From an uncultured Prevotella sp. (GTDB lineage: Bacteria; Bacteroidota; Bacteroidia; Bacteroidales; Bacteroidaceae): a stretch of 64,000 nucleotides of DNA. The stretch is from positions 1 to 64,000 of the forward strand of contig CAMJBL010000007.1 of NCBI GenBank assembly GCA_946403845.1, in the 5' to 3' direction. Below the pieces are notes generated by a model, which ran no database searches, was not told where the DNA came from, and saw nothing but the letters and a program-made list of their open reading frames with translations. A program made the position numbers and the translations under genes. Shown here piece after piece: positions 26,258 through 35,202 of the stretch (positions within the stretch are counted from its first letter, which is position 1; each line of letters begins with the position of its first letter).

Positions 26258-26860
26258 ATGAAGATGAAACAGAAATTCGATATTATAACGTCTACCTGTG
26301 TGCCGCTCCCTTTGGAGAATATTGATACCGACCAGATCATTCCGGCTCGTTTCTTGAAGGCAACGACACGTGAGGAACAATTCTTTGGTGACAATCTTTT
26401 CCGCGACTGGCGTTATAACGCTAACGGCACATTGAATCAGGCGTTCGTGCTGAACGACCCCAGATATTCTGGCTGTATTCTTGTCGCGGGCAAGAATTTT
26501 GGCTCGGGCTCTTCCAGGGAACATGCCGCATGGGCGATTGCCGGCTATGGATTCAGAGTGGTCATCAGCTCCTTCTTTGCTGATATCCACAAGAATAATG
26601 AACTGAATAACTTCGTATTGCCTGTACAGGTGAGCGAGGATTTCCTCGCAGAGCTCTTTCTGAGTATTCAGAACAATCCGAGTACTCAGGTAAAAGTCGA
26701 TCTCCCGAATCAGACGGTGACGAATCTCTCTACAGGCCGTAGCGAGTCCTTTGAGATTAATGCCTATAAGAAGCATTGTCTTATGAACGGCCTCGACGAT
26801 ATTGATTTCTTAGTACAGAACCAAGACAAGACCATCGCATGGGAACAGCAGAGAAAGTAA
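26258..26860 (+). CDS. leuD: 3-isopropylmalate dehydratase small subunit
   Basis: 200 residues. Swivel domain with VPLPLENIDTDQIIPARFL and the substrate loop GKNFGSGSSREHA. Pairs with LeuC. A second ATG two codons in (26264) is also possible. The next gene starts 22 bp before its end. Confidence 0.95.
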   Translation: MKMKQKFDIITSTCVPLPLENIDTDQIIPARFLKATTREEQFFGDNLFRDWRYNANGTLNQAFVLNDPRYSGCILVAGKNFGSGSSREHAAWAIAGYGFRVVISSFFADIHKNNELNNFVLPVQVSEDFLAELFLSIQNNPSTQVKVDLPNQTVTNLSTGRSESFEINAYKKHCLMNGLDDIDFLVQNQDKTIAWEQQRK

Positions 26861-28413
26861 ACAATTACAAGCGTATCCAGCCATTTGTGGAGATTCTGGA
26901 TTCTACCTTGCGCGACGGTGAGCAGACCAGTGGTGTCTCCTTCCTGCCGCATGAGAAACTCATGATGGCGCGCATGTTGCTCCATGATTTGAATGTAGAC
27001 CGTATAGAAGTCGCTTCAGCACGTGTCTCTGAGGGAGAGAAAGAAGCTGTACAGATGATCTGCCGATATGCAGAGAAAATCGATAAGCTGAATAGGGTAG
27101 AGGTGCTTGGCTTTGTGGATGATGGTCAAAGCGTAGACTGGATACTTGAGTGTGGATGTAAGACATTGAATCTACTGGTGAAAGGCTCGTTGAAGCATTG
27201 CACACAGCAGTTGCAGAAGACGCCCGACGAACATATTGAGGATATCCGTAAGGTGGTGAAGTATGCCCGTAGCAAGGGCGTTTCGGTTAATCTGTATCTG
27301 GAGGATTGGTCGAATGGCATGAAGGATTCACCTTCGTATGTCTATCATTTGATGGATCAGCTCTGTGACAGTGGTATCCGACGGTTCATGCTCCCAGATA
27401 CGTTGGGAATCATGAATCCCCTGCAGTGTATTGAGTACTTCCGTAAGATGATCAAGCGCTATCCCGATACCCATTTCGATTTTCATGCGCATAATGATTA
27501 TGATCTCGCCGTGTCGAATTCCCTGGCGGCTGTGCTGAGTGGTGCCAAGGGCCTGCATGTCACCGTGAACGGTTTGGGTGAGCGTTGTGGCAATGCACCG
27601 TTGTCGAGTGTACAGGTGATTCTGAAGGATCAGTTCCATGCCAAGACGAATATCAACGAGAACAAACTGAACGACATCTCACGACTGGTGGAGAGTTACA
27701 GTGGAATAGCCGTCGCGCCTAACCAGCCGATTATTGGTGATAATGTCTTTACGCAGGTGGCTGGTGTCCATGCCGATGGCGACAAGAAAAACAATCTCTA
27801 TCAGAATGACCTTGTACCGGAGCGTTTCGGACGTAAGCGTGAATATGCCTTGGGGAAGAACAGCGGAAAGGCCAACATTGCCAAGAATCTTGAGGAATTA
27901 GGTCTCGAACTGACTCCGGAACAGACCCGAAGGGTTACGCAGCGTATCACGGAACTTGGCGATAAGAAGGAACGGGTGACTTTGGAGGACCTGCCCTTCA
28001 TCGTGAGTGATGTGCTCAAGCATGATGTCTCTGAAGACAAGGTGAAACTCGTCAGTTATATTGTCTCTACAGCCTACGGTCTGAAACCTGGTGCAAATAT
28101 CAAGATAGAAATCAACGGTCAGCAGTATGAGGCCAGTGCTACGGGTGATGGTCAGTATGATGCTTTCGTGAAGTCGTTGAGATACATCTATAAGAAGTAT
28201 CTCGACCGCACTTTCCCCCTTCTTGCCAACTATGCCGTTACCATCCCACCAGGCGGACGAACAGACGCTTTGGTACAGACCGTCATCACTTGGAATGATA
28301 ATGGCAGATTGTTCCGTACCCGTGGTCTCGATGCAGACCAGACGGAAGCCGCCATCAAGGCAACCTTCAAAATGTTGAACATCATAGAAAACGAATATAA
28401 CAAAGAATTATGA
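26839..28413 (+). CDS. Second LeuA-family enzyme, citramalate-synthase-like
   Basis: 524 residues. DRE-TIM metallolyase with [31 protein letters not shown] and [11 protein letters not shown], and a C-terminal LeuA-type regulatory domain (about 400-520). It is clearly diverged from the LeuA at the head of the operon. Enzymes of this branch condense acetyl-CoA with pyruvate (citramalate synthase, CimA), whose product can be processed by LeuC/LeuD/LeuB to 2-oxobutyrate for isoleucine. The position between leuD and leuB fits that. A second isopropylmalate synthase or homocitrate-type activity cannot be excluded. Confidence 0.8.
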   Translation: MGTAEKVNNYKRIQPFVEILDSTLRDGEQTSGVSFLPHEKLMMARMLLHDLNVDRIEVASARVSEGEKEAVQMICRYAEKIDKLNRVEVLGFVDDGQSVDWILECGCKTLNLLVKGSLKHCTQQLQKTPDEHIEDIRKVVKYARSKGVSVNLYLEDWSNGMKDSPSYVYHLMDQLCDSGIRRFMLPDTLGIMNPLQCIEYFRKMIKRYPDTHFDFHAHNDYDLAVSNSLAAVLSGAKGLHVTVNGLGERCGNAPLSSVQVILKDQFHAKTNINENKLNDISRLVESYSGIAVAPNQPIIGDNVFTQVAGVHADGDKKNNLYQNDLVPERFGRKREYALGKNSGKANIAKNLEELGLELTPEQTRRVTQRITELGDKKERVTLEDLPFIVSDVLKHDVSEDKVKLVSYIVSTAYGLKPGANIKIEINGQQYEASATGDGQYDAFVKSLRYIYKKYLDRTFPLLANYAVTIPPGGRTDALVQTVITWNDNGRLFRTRGLDADQTEAAIKATFKMLNIIENEYNKEL

Positions 28414-29474
28414 AACTAAATATTGCCATTCTTCCGGGCGACGGTATTGGTCCGGAGATTATGAAACAAGGTGTGGCTGTGCTTGATGCCATCGCAGCAA
28501 AATGTGGCCATGAGTTCGTCTATCAGGAAGCTATCTGTGGGGCACATGCCATTGATGAGGTGGGAGATCCTTATCCTGATGCGACCCATGAGGTCTGCAT
28601 GCAGGCGGATGCCGTGCTCTTTGCCGCTGTGGGCGATTTGAAGTACGATCATAATCCAACGGCGAAGGTGCGTCCTGAGACAGGCTTGCTGGCCATGCGC
28701 AAAAAACTTGGTCTGTATGCCAATGTGCGTCCTGTGACCACTTTCGACTGCTTGCTTCACAAGTCGCCTCTGAAGGACGAACTGATTCGCGGCGCAGATT
28801 TTGTGGTGCTGCGCGAACTCACGGGTGGCATGTACTTTGGTGAAAGATATCAGGATAATGACAAAGCCTACGATACGGATATCTACACCCGTCCTGAGAT
28901 TGAGCGTATCGTGAAACTGGGTTTCGAGATGGCGATGCAGCGTCGTAAGCACCTGACGGTAGTCGACAAGGCAAATATCCTGGCCTCTTCCCGTTTGTGG
29001 CGTCAGATAGCAAAGGAGATAGAACCGCTTTACCCTGAGGTGCAGACCGACTATATGTTCATCGACAATGCCTCGATGCGTGTGCTTACGGAACCGCGTT
29101 TCTTCGATGTCATCGTGACAGAAAATACCTTTGGGGATATCCTTACTGATGAGACGGCATGTATCACGGGTTCGATGGGTCTCCAACCGTCAGCCTCTTT
29201 AGGAGAGCATACCCCGCTCTTCGAGCCTGTTCATGGTTCCTGGCCACAGGCGGCAGGTCAGAATCTGGCCAATCCTCTGGCTCAGATCCTCTCTGCTGCG
29301 ATGCTTCTGGAGCATTTCGGACTGAACAAGGAAGGCACCTTGATTCGTGAAGCCGTCAATGCCTCACTCGACGCTAATGTCCGTACCCCCGAGATTCAGG
29401 TGGAGGGTGGCGCTCATTATGGTACCAAGGAGGTTGGCGAATGGATCGTCGACTACATTAAAAAAGCAAATTGA
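28410..29474 (+). CDS. leuB: 3-isopropylmalate dehydrogenase
   Basis: 354 residues. NAD-dependent oxidative decarboxylation of 3-isopropylmalate. Substrate Arg motifs ([21 protein letters not shown]), [17 protein letters not shown] loop ([14 protein letters not shown]), DKANIL and [24 protein letters not shown] are all present. Starts in the previous stop (ATGA). Confidence 0.95.
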   Translation: MKLNIAILPGDGIGPEIMKQGVAVLDAIAAKCGHEFVYQEAICGAHAIDEVGDPYPDATHEVCMQADAVLFAAVGDLKYDHNPTAKVRPETGLLAMRKKLGLYANVRPVTTFDCLLHKSPLKDELIRGADFVVLRELTGGMYFGERYQDNDKAYDTDIYTRPEIERIVKLGFEMAMQRRKHLTVVDKANILASSRLWRQIAKEIEPLYPEVQTDYMFIDNASMRVLTEPRFFDVIVTENTFGDILTDETACITGSMGLQPSASLGEHTPLFEPVHGSWPQAAGQNLANPLAQILSAAMLLEHFGLNKEGTLIREAVNASLDANVRTPEIQVEGGAHYGTKEVGEWIVDYIKKAN

Positions 29475-29480
29475 CATGAT

Positions 29481-30158
29481 ATGCAGTTAAAATATAGCAT
29501 CACATTATTGCTCTCTCTGTTTATAGGGCATTCCTTTTCTCAAACGCGTCAGCAATGGCGTGACTCACTTGAGGTGTTGAATGCCCAGATTGCCAAGGAT
29601 CCTCAGAACCTTCATCTGCATCTGCTCAAGGCCGAGGCTAATATCAACCTCGATCAGTGGGACTATGCCCTCGCTGAGTACGGCAAGATTCTCCATCAGG
29701 ATGAAAAGAATCTCGCTGCCCTTTATTTCCGGGCCTATGTCCATACCCAACAACAGCATTATGACTTGGCGCGTGTCGATTATGAGGCCTTCCTGCGTTT
29801 GCAGCCCACGCACTTCGAGGCCCGCTTGGGACTGGCACATGTTTTACAGAAGATGGGACGTAAGACGGATACTGTCGACGAATTGAATCGTCTCGTACAG
29901 ATGTTTCCTGATTCTGCTGATGCCTATGCCGCCCGTGCAGCCTTTGAGACAGAGCAGAAACAGTATGATGTTGCCCTCTATGACTGGGATGAGGCCATTC
30001 GTCGCAAACCGCTTCAGTCAGGTTTTGTCGTTTCGAAGGCAGATATCCTGATTTCCCTAAATCGTATGGTTGAGGCGCGTGAGGAATTGAATGCTGCCAT
30101 CAAACGAGGTGTGCCTCGCTATGCCCTAAAAGAGTGGCTTGACAAATGCCGACACTAA
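29481..30158 (+). CDS. Secreted TPR protein at the end of the leu operon
   Basis: 225 residues; signal peptide ending at HSFSQ. About five tetratricopeptide repeats (LHLLKAEANINLDQWDYALAEYGKIL, AALYFRAYVHTQQQHYDLARVDYEAFL and so on). Only 6 nt after leuB, so co-transcribed, but nothing links it to amino acid synthesis. A protein-protein interaction role in the periplasm is the most that can be said. Confidence 0.75.
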   Translation: MQLKYSITLLLSLFIGHSFSQTRQQWRDSLEVLNAQIAKDPQNLHLHLLKAEANINLDQWDYALAEYGKILHQDEKNLAALYFRAYVHTQQQHYDLARVDYEAFLRLQPTHFEARLGLAHVLQKMGRKTDTVDELNRLVQMFPDSADAYAARAAFETEQKQYDVALYDWDEAIRRKPLQSGFVVSKADILISLNRMVEAREELNAAIKRGVPRYALKEWLDKCRH

Positions 30159-30166
30159 ACACCCTC

Positions 30167-30223
30167 TAGTATCATACTAAACACCCTTTAGTGTCATACT
30201 AGAGCCCCTTTAGTATCATACTA
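30167..30223. repeat. Three palindromes TAGTATCATACTA at an exact 22-bp period
   Basis: Thirteen-bp palindromes start at 30167, 30189 (one variant base, TAGTGTCATACTA) and 30211, within 22-bp repeats that also share a C-rich spacer (ACACCC/AGCCCC). The end of the TPR gene looks like part of a fourth unit. A spacing of two helical turns puts all copies on one face of the DNA. Confidence 0.8.
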
Positions 30224-30225
30224 AA

Positions 30226-30258
30226 AATCCCCAGACTCTATCGGTGAGACTGGGGATT
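30226..30258. terminator. Bidirectional terminator between convergent genes
   Basis: AATCCCCAG (30226-30234) pairs with CTGGGGATT (30250-30258). T-rich on both outer sides, with the longer run on the minus strand. It ends both the leu-TPR and the carboxylase transcripts. Confidence 0.85.
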
Positions 30259-30281
30259 CTTTGTTTATTGTAAGTGAATCA

Positions 30282-30707
30282 TTACTCGATGTAAACGAGG
30301 GCCTCGTCTTCCATCACGCTCTGACCAACTTTCACGACGATAGCGGAAATCTTGCCAGCCTTCTCTGCCTGCAAGGCATTGGCCATCTTCATGGCTTCGA
30401 GTACAACCACCGTGTCACCTGCAGCAACCTCCTGACCTTCTGATACACAGATGTCTGTGATAACACCAGGCAGCGGAGCCTTGATGGCTGTGCCAGTAGC
30501 AGAACCGGAAGATGCAGTTGAACTGCTCTCACCAGCATCGTCTGAGGCCTTGCGTACGACGGGTTTCGGCTTCTCAGACTCAGCCTGCTTCTCCATTTCC
30601 ACAGTATATTGTTCACCATTAACGGTCAGTGTGGCAATATTATCAGTGATATCACTGATGACCACCTCGTATTTATTGCCGTTGATTGTATACTTATATT
30701 CATTCAT
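30282..30707 (-). CDS. Biotin carboxyl carrier subunit of an acyl-CoA carboxylase/decarboxylase
   Basis: 141 residues from the ATG at 30707. The C-terminal biotinyl domain carries the biotin-Lys motif EAMKM (VVLEAMKMANALQ). A short N-terminal beta domain (YKYTINGNKYEVVISD) and a Ser/Pro/Ala hinge precede it, as in the gamma/carrier subunits of methylmalonyl-CoA decarboxylase and in PCC-type complexes. It shuttles CO2 on biotin to or from the carboxyltransferase encoded upstream. Confidence 0.88.
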   Translation of the reverse strand: MNEYKYTINGNKYEVVISDITDNIATLTVNGEQYTVEMEKQAESEKPKPVVRKASDDAGESSSTASSGSATGTAIKAPLPGVITDICVSEGQEVAAGDTVVVLEAMKMANALQAEKAGKISAIVVKVGQSVMEDEALVYIE

Positions 30708-30721
30708 AACCTTTATGTTTT

Positions 30722-30871
30722 TTAGGGTTGTGGTGTAAACGACAGCGCATAGCCGTTCCACTGAGTCGTGTGGGCATTAATGGTGATAATGCCTGGCTCG
30801 CGGTCGTGAACGTTATTGCCCAGATGCTCGTGCAGAGCCAGGGCAATGGCTGCATATACTTCGTTGTTCAT
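30722..30871 (-). CDS. Small 49-residue protein of the carboxylase cluster
   Basis: ATG at 30871, TAA at 30724-30722. It fills the gap between the carboxyltransferase and the biotin carrier, with the same codon style. The sequence starts MNNEVYAAIALALHEHLG and ends in WNGYALSFTPQP. It is soluble, with no membrane helix, so it is not an OadG-type subunit. From memory, short proteins with an xxxNEVxAAIAxALHE-like start accompany these genes in other Bacteroidales, which supports a real subunit or assembly factor. I cannot confirm this here. Confidence 0.7.
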   Translation of the reverse strand: MNNEVYAAIALALHEHLGNNVHDREPGIITINAHTTQWNGYALSFTPQP

Positions 30872-30874
30872 TCT

Positions 30875-30902
30875 ATAAACTATAAACTGTAAACAATAAA
30901 CT
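30875..30902 (-). repeat. Heptamer block C2 (GTTTATA family) before the 49-aa gene
   Basis: Plus-strand units ATAAACT, ATAAACT, GTAAACA, ATAAACT. It fills the gap from the carboxyltransferase stop (TAG, 30903-30901) to 3 nt before the ATG at 30871. Confidence 0.9.
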
Positions 30903-32466
30903 ACATAGGAATGTTACCGTGCTTCTTGGCGGGCAGGGCGTCACGCTTGGTGGCGAGCTGGGCCAGACCGCGACAGATGCGGAAACGGGTGTTGCGAGGC
31001 TCAATCACATCATCGATGTAGCCATACTTGGCTGCCTGATAGGGATTGGCGAAGAGCTCGTTATATTCGTCCTCCTTCTCAGCGATGAAGGCTTTCACAT
31101 CCTCACCGGCTTCCTTCTTGGCCTTAGCCTCTTTGGCATAGAGCACAGCTGCGGCACCTGATGCACCCATCACGGCAATCTCAGCAGAAGGCCATGCATA
31201 GTTCAGGTCGGTGTGGAGCTGCTTGGAGCCCATCACAATGTGTGAACCACCATACGACTTACGCAGGGTGACGGTGATCTTGGGAACAGTGGCCTCTCCG
31301 TAAGCATAGAGCAACTGGGCTCCGTGCAGGATGACGGCATTGTACTCCTGACCTGTACCAGGCAGGAATCCCGGCACGTCGACGAGCGATACGATAGGAA
31401 TATTGAAGGCATCGCAGAAGCGTACGAAACGGGCACCCTTACGGCTTGCGTTCACGTCGAGCACACCAGCATAGCATGAAGGCTGGTTAGCCACGATACC
31501 TACACTCTGACCGTTGAAACGGGCGAAACCAACGATGATGTTCTTGGCGAACTTAGGCTGAACCTCGAAGAACTCGCCATTATCGGTAATCGAACCGATC
31601 ACCTTGTACATATCGTAAGCCTCGTTGGGATTCTCGGGGATGATCTCATTGAGGGTATCTTCCATACGGTTGATGGGATCATCGCACTTACGACGGGGAG
31701 CCACTTCCATATTGTTGGAAGGGATATAGCTCAACAGCATCTTGATCATCTGTAAGCCTTCCTCCTCTGTCTTGGCTGTGAAGTGTGTCACACCCGACTT
31801 TGTGGCGTGTACCGAGGCACCACCAAGGTGCTCCTGGTCGATATCCTCACCAGTCACGGTCTTCACCACCTTCGGACCCGTCAGGAACATATAGGATGTA
31901 CCTTCCATCATCAGGGTGAAGTCGGTAAGGGCAGGGCTATACACAGCACCACCGGCGCAAGGACCGAAGATACCTGAAATCTGTGGGATCACACCTGAAG
32001 CCAGGATGTTACGCTCGAAGATCTCAGCATAGCCGGCCAAGGCGTTGATACCTTCCTGGATACGGGCACCACCAGAGTCGTTAATACCAATCACGGGGGC
32101 TCCCATCTTCATGGCCATATCCATCACCTTACAGATCTTCTGGCTCATGGTCTCAGAGAGTGAACCGGCATGAACGGTGAAGTCCTGTGCGAAGATGAAT
32201 ACCAGACGGCCCTCGATGGTACCGCTACCTGCTACAACACCGTCACCCAGGAATTGCTTCTTTTCCATGCCGAAGTTGTGGCAGCGGTGCTCCTTGAACA
32301 TGTCGTACTCCTCGAACGATCCCTCGTCGAGCAGCATCTCAATGCGCTCACGAGCTGTGTACTTACCGCGTTCGTGCTGTTTCTGGATGGCTTTCTCACC
32401 ACCACCGAGGCGTGCTAGTTCACGCTTCTCAATCAATTGCTTGATCTTTTCTAATTGCTTGCTCAT
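30901..32466 (-). CDS. Acyl-CoA carboxyltransferase subunit (methylmalonyl-CoA decarboxylase alpha / PccB type)
   Basis: 521 residues, two crotonase-like halves. N-half: RIEMLLDEGSFEE, GAPVIGINDSGGARIQEG; C-half: PGFLPGTGQEYNAVILHGAQLLYAYGEATVPKITVTLRKSYGGS. It transfers CO2 between methylmalonyl-CoA (or propionyl-CoA) and biotin. With the epimerase it belongs to the succinate-propionate route. No OadB/MmdB sodium-pump gene is seen beside it, so direction (decarboxylase or carboxylase) cannot be decided here. Confidence 0.9.
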   Translation of the reverse strand: MSKQLEKIKQLIEKRELARLGGGEKAIQKQHERGKYTARERIEMLLDEGSFEEYDMFKEHRCHNFGMEKKQFLGDGVVAGSGTIEGRLVFIFAQDFTVHAGSLSETMSQKICKVMDMAMKMGAPVIGINDSGGARIQEGINALAGYAEIFERNILASGVIPQISGIFGPCAGGAVYSPALTDFTLMMEGTSYMFLTGPKVVKTVTGEDIDQEHLGGASVHATKSGVTHFTAKTEEEGLQMIKMLLSYIPSNNMEVAPRRKCDDPINRMEDTLNEIIPENPNEAYDMYKVIGSITDNGEFFEVQPKFAKNIIVGFARFNGQSVGIVANQPSCYAGVLDVNASRKGARFVRFCDAFNIPIVSLVDVPGFLPGTGQEYNAVILHGAQLLYAYGEATVPKITVTLRKSYGGSHIVMGSKQLHTDLNYAWPSAEIAVMGASGAAAVLYAKEAKAKKEAGEDVKAFIAEKEDEYNELFANPYQAAKYGYIDDVIEPRNTRFRICRGLAQLATKRDALPAKKHGNIPM

Positions 32467-32482
32467 TGTTCTATTTGACTAT

Positions 32483-32496
32483 TTTACAATTTACAA
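32483..32496. repeat. Two-unit heptamer (TTTACAA) between epimerase and carboxyltransferase
   Basis: TTTACAA twice in the 33-bp gap. Weak, but it keeps the 7-bp period and junction position of the other blocks. Confidence 0.4.
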
Positions 32497-32499
32497 TTA

Positions 32500-32910
32500 T
32501 TACTCTGGGTGCTCACAGAGTTCTGTGAGAATACCACAGGTAGACTTCGGATGCAGGAAGGCAATATTCAGACCCTCGGCACCCTTACGGGGCTTCTCGT
32601 CAATCAGACGTACACCCTTCTCAGATACTTCTGCCAAACCCTTGGCAACACCGTCCTCTACGCAGAAAGCCACATGGTGAACACCCTTGTTGCCCTTGTC
32701 GAGCCACTTCTGGATGGTGCTCTCGGGTGATGTCGGCTCCAGGAGCTCCAGCTTCACCTCGCCACACTTCAAGAAGGCTGTCTTTACCTTCTGGTCTTCT
32801 ACTACTTCTGTTGCATAACACTCCAAGCCCAGTACCTCAGTGAAGTACGGCAGGCTTTCCTCGATGCTCTGGACTGCGATGCCCAGATGCTCAATGTGGG
32901 AAATCTTCAT
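32500..32910 (-). CDS. mce: Methylmalonyl-CoA epimerase
   Basis: 136 residues, VOC fold. ISHIEHLGIAVQSIEESLPYF supplies a metal-binding His; KVKTAFLKCGEVKLELLEP a metal-binding Glu and GVHHVAFCVED further His; PKSTCGILTELCE ends with the last Glu. It interconverts (R)- and (S)-methylmalonyl-CoA. First gene of the carboxylase operon. Confidence 0.93.
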   Translation of the reverse strand: MKISHIEHLGIAVQSIEESLPYFTEVLGLECYATEVVEDQKVKTAFLKCGEVKLELLEPTSPESTIQKWLDKGNKGVHHVAFCVEDGVAKGLAEVSEKGVRLIDEKPRKGAEGLNIAFLHPKSTCGILTELCEHPE

Positions 32911-32949
32911 ATCTTTAATAAATTAGTGTATATATTTATAAAATATGTG

Positions 32950-32957
32950 CAAAGGTA
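32950..32957 (-). promoter_or_regulatory. -7 box of the epimerase-carboxylase operon
   Basis: TACCTTTG on the minus strand, 40 bp upstream of the ATG at 32910. No clear -33 TTTG. Confidence 0.55.
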
Positions 32958-33019
32958 ATCAATAAACTGGAGAATAAGGAGAATCCTTTGTTTTTTTAGG
33001 CTTTTTTTATACTAAAATA

Positions 33020-33049
33020 AAGATTGCCACCCAAGTGGGCGGCAATCTT
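33020..33049 (-). terminator. Terminator of the DUF4842 lipoprotein gene
   Basis: AAGATTGCC(A)CCC pairs with GGG(C)GGCAATCTT, with T-rich sequence on the minus-strand side. Confidence 0.8.
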
Positions 33050-33080
33050 CTTATTTATCGGCTTGAAAAAAGCTATAATC

Positions 33081-35099
33081 TTACTTCAAAAAGAGGGTGG
33101 GGTATCTGTCAACGCCCTCAAGACTTCTGTACCAGTCTTTGCTGGCTCCCGCGTCTTGAGCCCAGTTCAGGAAATCTGGATAGGCCTTCTTGATGCTGGA
33201 GCCCTCCTTCGGATAGTTGAATCTCATTGGAACGATGATAGCGTATGGAGGCTGTTTTGGACCTGGCATGGATACGGTCTTGCCGGTCGTAAGATTCTCG
33301 ATGTAGATTTCAGACAGGAAGTCTACAATGTTCTTGTTGCCAATGGTGATGATCTCTGACTTTCCATTACAGGTATAACCACCAATCTGGGTGTTGGCGA
33401 AGGAATTCTCGTCTGTCAGACCCAGGAGCTCGTGAATCTCACCGTTGTTGAGTGTCTTGGAACCTGCAATACCTCTTAATACAACTTTGTCTTTAGCACC
33501 GCAGGCAGCGAGTGTTAAAATGATTTGTGTAGCGTTCTTACGCTTTGCAGTCAACACTACGTCATTCATGTCGTAGTCGGCCGTTTCTGCTCTATCCTCA
33601 AAGCACATAGTGTACATAGCGGGTTCTACGTCTGGAGCTACCGTCTCAAGGATAATCTCGGTTCCCTGCACGATCTCTACAATCATATCGCAGAAAGTAA
33701 GGTCGCAACCGTCCTCAAAACAGAGATAGGAACGATTATTTGCGTTGTATATGGCGATACGGGGGCTATTCCAATCCATACCGTTAGCAGATCCTCCATA
33801 TACTTTTTCTGTATCACCTTTGTCATTACTAATAACATCTTGTGCCAATTTGTTGTCGATAGCACTGTTGAAGTGTCCAATCAGGTGGTTTACTTCTACA
33901 TTCAGATCACCTACGCCATAAACACATCCGCATGAATTGCTGTATATGCTATTGCCTTTGTTCTTACAATTGAGGAATCCGATTTTGTAGCCTTTCGGAA
34001 TGACGGGACTTCCCCAAGTGCCTTCAACAGGTATTTCGTCACCGTAATAGGGAAGAAGATATTCCTTTTCTCTCTTAAAAGTAGCGTCATTATAACCCCA
34101 GAGGGCCTTGAATTTGGGCAGGCTCTTGATATAATTGGCAAGTGCATTACTCTCTGTGGGCGCTTTGGCTGGATTGTAATAGTAATAATAGACGGAGTTG
34201 TTTCCACCCTCAGTCGTGTTCATCTGGATAGGGATGATGACGAGGGGTTTACCATCACTTACCAACTCATTATTGTTGATGGTGAAATTGGGATCATTTT
34301 GAATGGTGCTTTTCCAGTTGTTAGCTTTTGGACCACCAGTTCCATTTTCATATTTCTTAAGATAAGTCTCAATGTTGACCTTAAGGGTTGCCAAATCGCC
34401 TTGGTCAGTAATGTCACGACAGATAACCGTTTTGTTTTTGGGATGTATATACCATCCACCTTCTCCTTCTACAGTTTTATGTACCCAAAGCATGTCGTTG
34501 GCCCAAGAATTGTCTTTCCAGGCTGTATACCATCTAGTCTTTTTACCATCGTTGATTTTTATACCAAACTGGTTATTCTGAGATTCCTCTGCACGCAGAG
34601 CGTTGAACGATTTGGTGCCTTTGCCGAGAACAATTGTATTGGGGAATCCACCTTCTGAAGCACGCGTAGGAGCATTGGCCGTTTTGAAATCAACGGCTTG
34701 ACTGTCAATATCGAACACCTTGACATAATACACACCTTTGTCATTTACACAAGCCGCCATCAACTGGGTCAGATAGTCTGGTGCTTCATAGGTGAGTGTT
34801 ACCTGCTGTCCGGGTTGGCATTCCATGCTGTTGAGAACCATAGCGTCTTCATTGTTGAATGGGGACTCTGTGAGTACCTCAACACGGACGATGTTCTCTA
34901 AATCGGCATTGGCAGTGATAGTTACACTTCCATTGCGTATCGGCCTCCAATCCTGATTGGGGTCGATGTCAATACCTAACAAATTTTTGGCTTGTTGCTG
35001 AGCAATTTCCTGACTGATTTGTGAGGCGTCGAATTCGTATTTGCCACAAGATGCTAACATAGCGATTGCAGCGAAAAGGAATAGATTTTTGAACTTCAT
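33081..35099 (-). CDS. Large surface/periplasmic lipoprotein, LruC/DUF4842 type
   Basis: 672 residues. Lipobox LASCG at about residue 18. The region around EDRAETADYDMNDVVLTAKR and the C-terminal SYDFLNWAQD-like ending are the LruC/DUF4842 signature found in Bacteroidota surface proteins. An Asp/Asn-rich DYDMND patch suggests calcium binding. The sequence is visibly more A/T-rich than its neighbours. Followed by a terminator, so probably monocistronic. Function unknown; likely exposed and variable. Confidence 0.7.
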   Translation of the reverse strand: MKFKNLFLFAAIAMLASCGKYEFDASQISQEIAQQQAKNLLGIDIDPNQDWRPIRNGSVTITANADLENIVRVEVLTESPFNNEDAMVLNSMECQPGQQVTLTYEAPDYLTQLMAACVNDKGVYYVKVFDIDSQAVDFKTANAPTRASEGGFPNTIVLGKGTKSFNALRAEESQNNQFGIKINDGKKTRWYTAWKDNSWANDMLWVHKTVEGEGGWYIHPKNKTVICRDITDQGDLATLKVNIETYLKKYENGTGGPKANNWKSTIQNDPNFTINNNELVSDGKPLVIIPIQMNTTEGGNNSVYYYYYNPAKAPTESNALANYIKSLPKFKALWGYNDATFKREKEYLLPYYGDEIPVEGTWGSPVIPKGYKIGFLNCKNKGNSIYSNSCGCVYGVGDLNVEVNHLIGHFNSAIDNKLAQDVISNDKGDTEKVYGGSANGMDWNSPRIAIYNANNRSYLCFEDGCDLTFCDMIVEIVQGTEIILETVAPDVEPAMYTMCFEDRAETADYDMNDVVLTAKRKNATQIILTLAACGAKDKVVLRGIAGSKTLNNGEIHELLGLTDENSFANTQIGGYTCNGKSEIITIGNKNIVDFLSEIYIENLTTGKTVSMPGPKQPPYAIIVPMRFNYPKEGSSIKKAYPDFLNWAQDAGASKDWYRSLEGVDRYPTLFLK

Positions 35100-35135
35100 A
35101 TTGCTTTAATTTATTATTGTTTCATTGTTTGGGTG

Positions 35136-35143
35136 CAAATTTA
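35136..35143 (-). promoter_or_regulatory. -7 box of the DUF4842 lipoprotein gene
   Basis: TAAATTTG on the minus strand, 37 bp before the ATG at 35099. Confidence 0.5.
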
Positions 35144-35202
35144 TACAAATTCTTTTAGATTCTATCTATAAATAATAGAAATCGCCAAACAATTAACATA
35201 AT

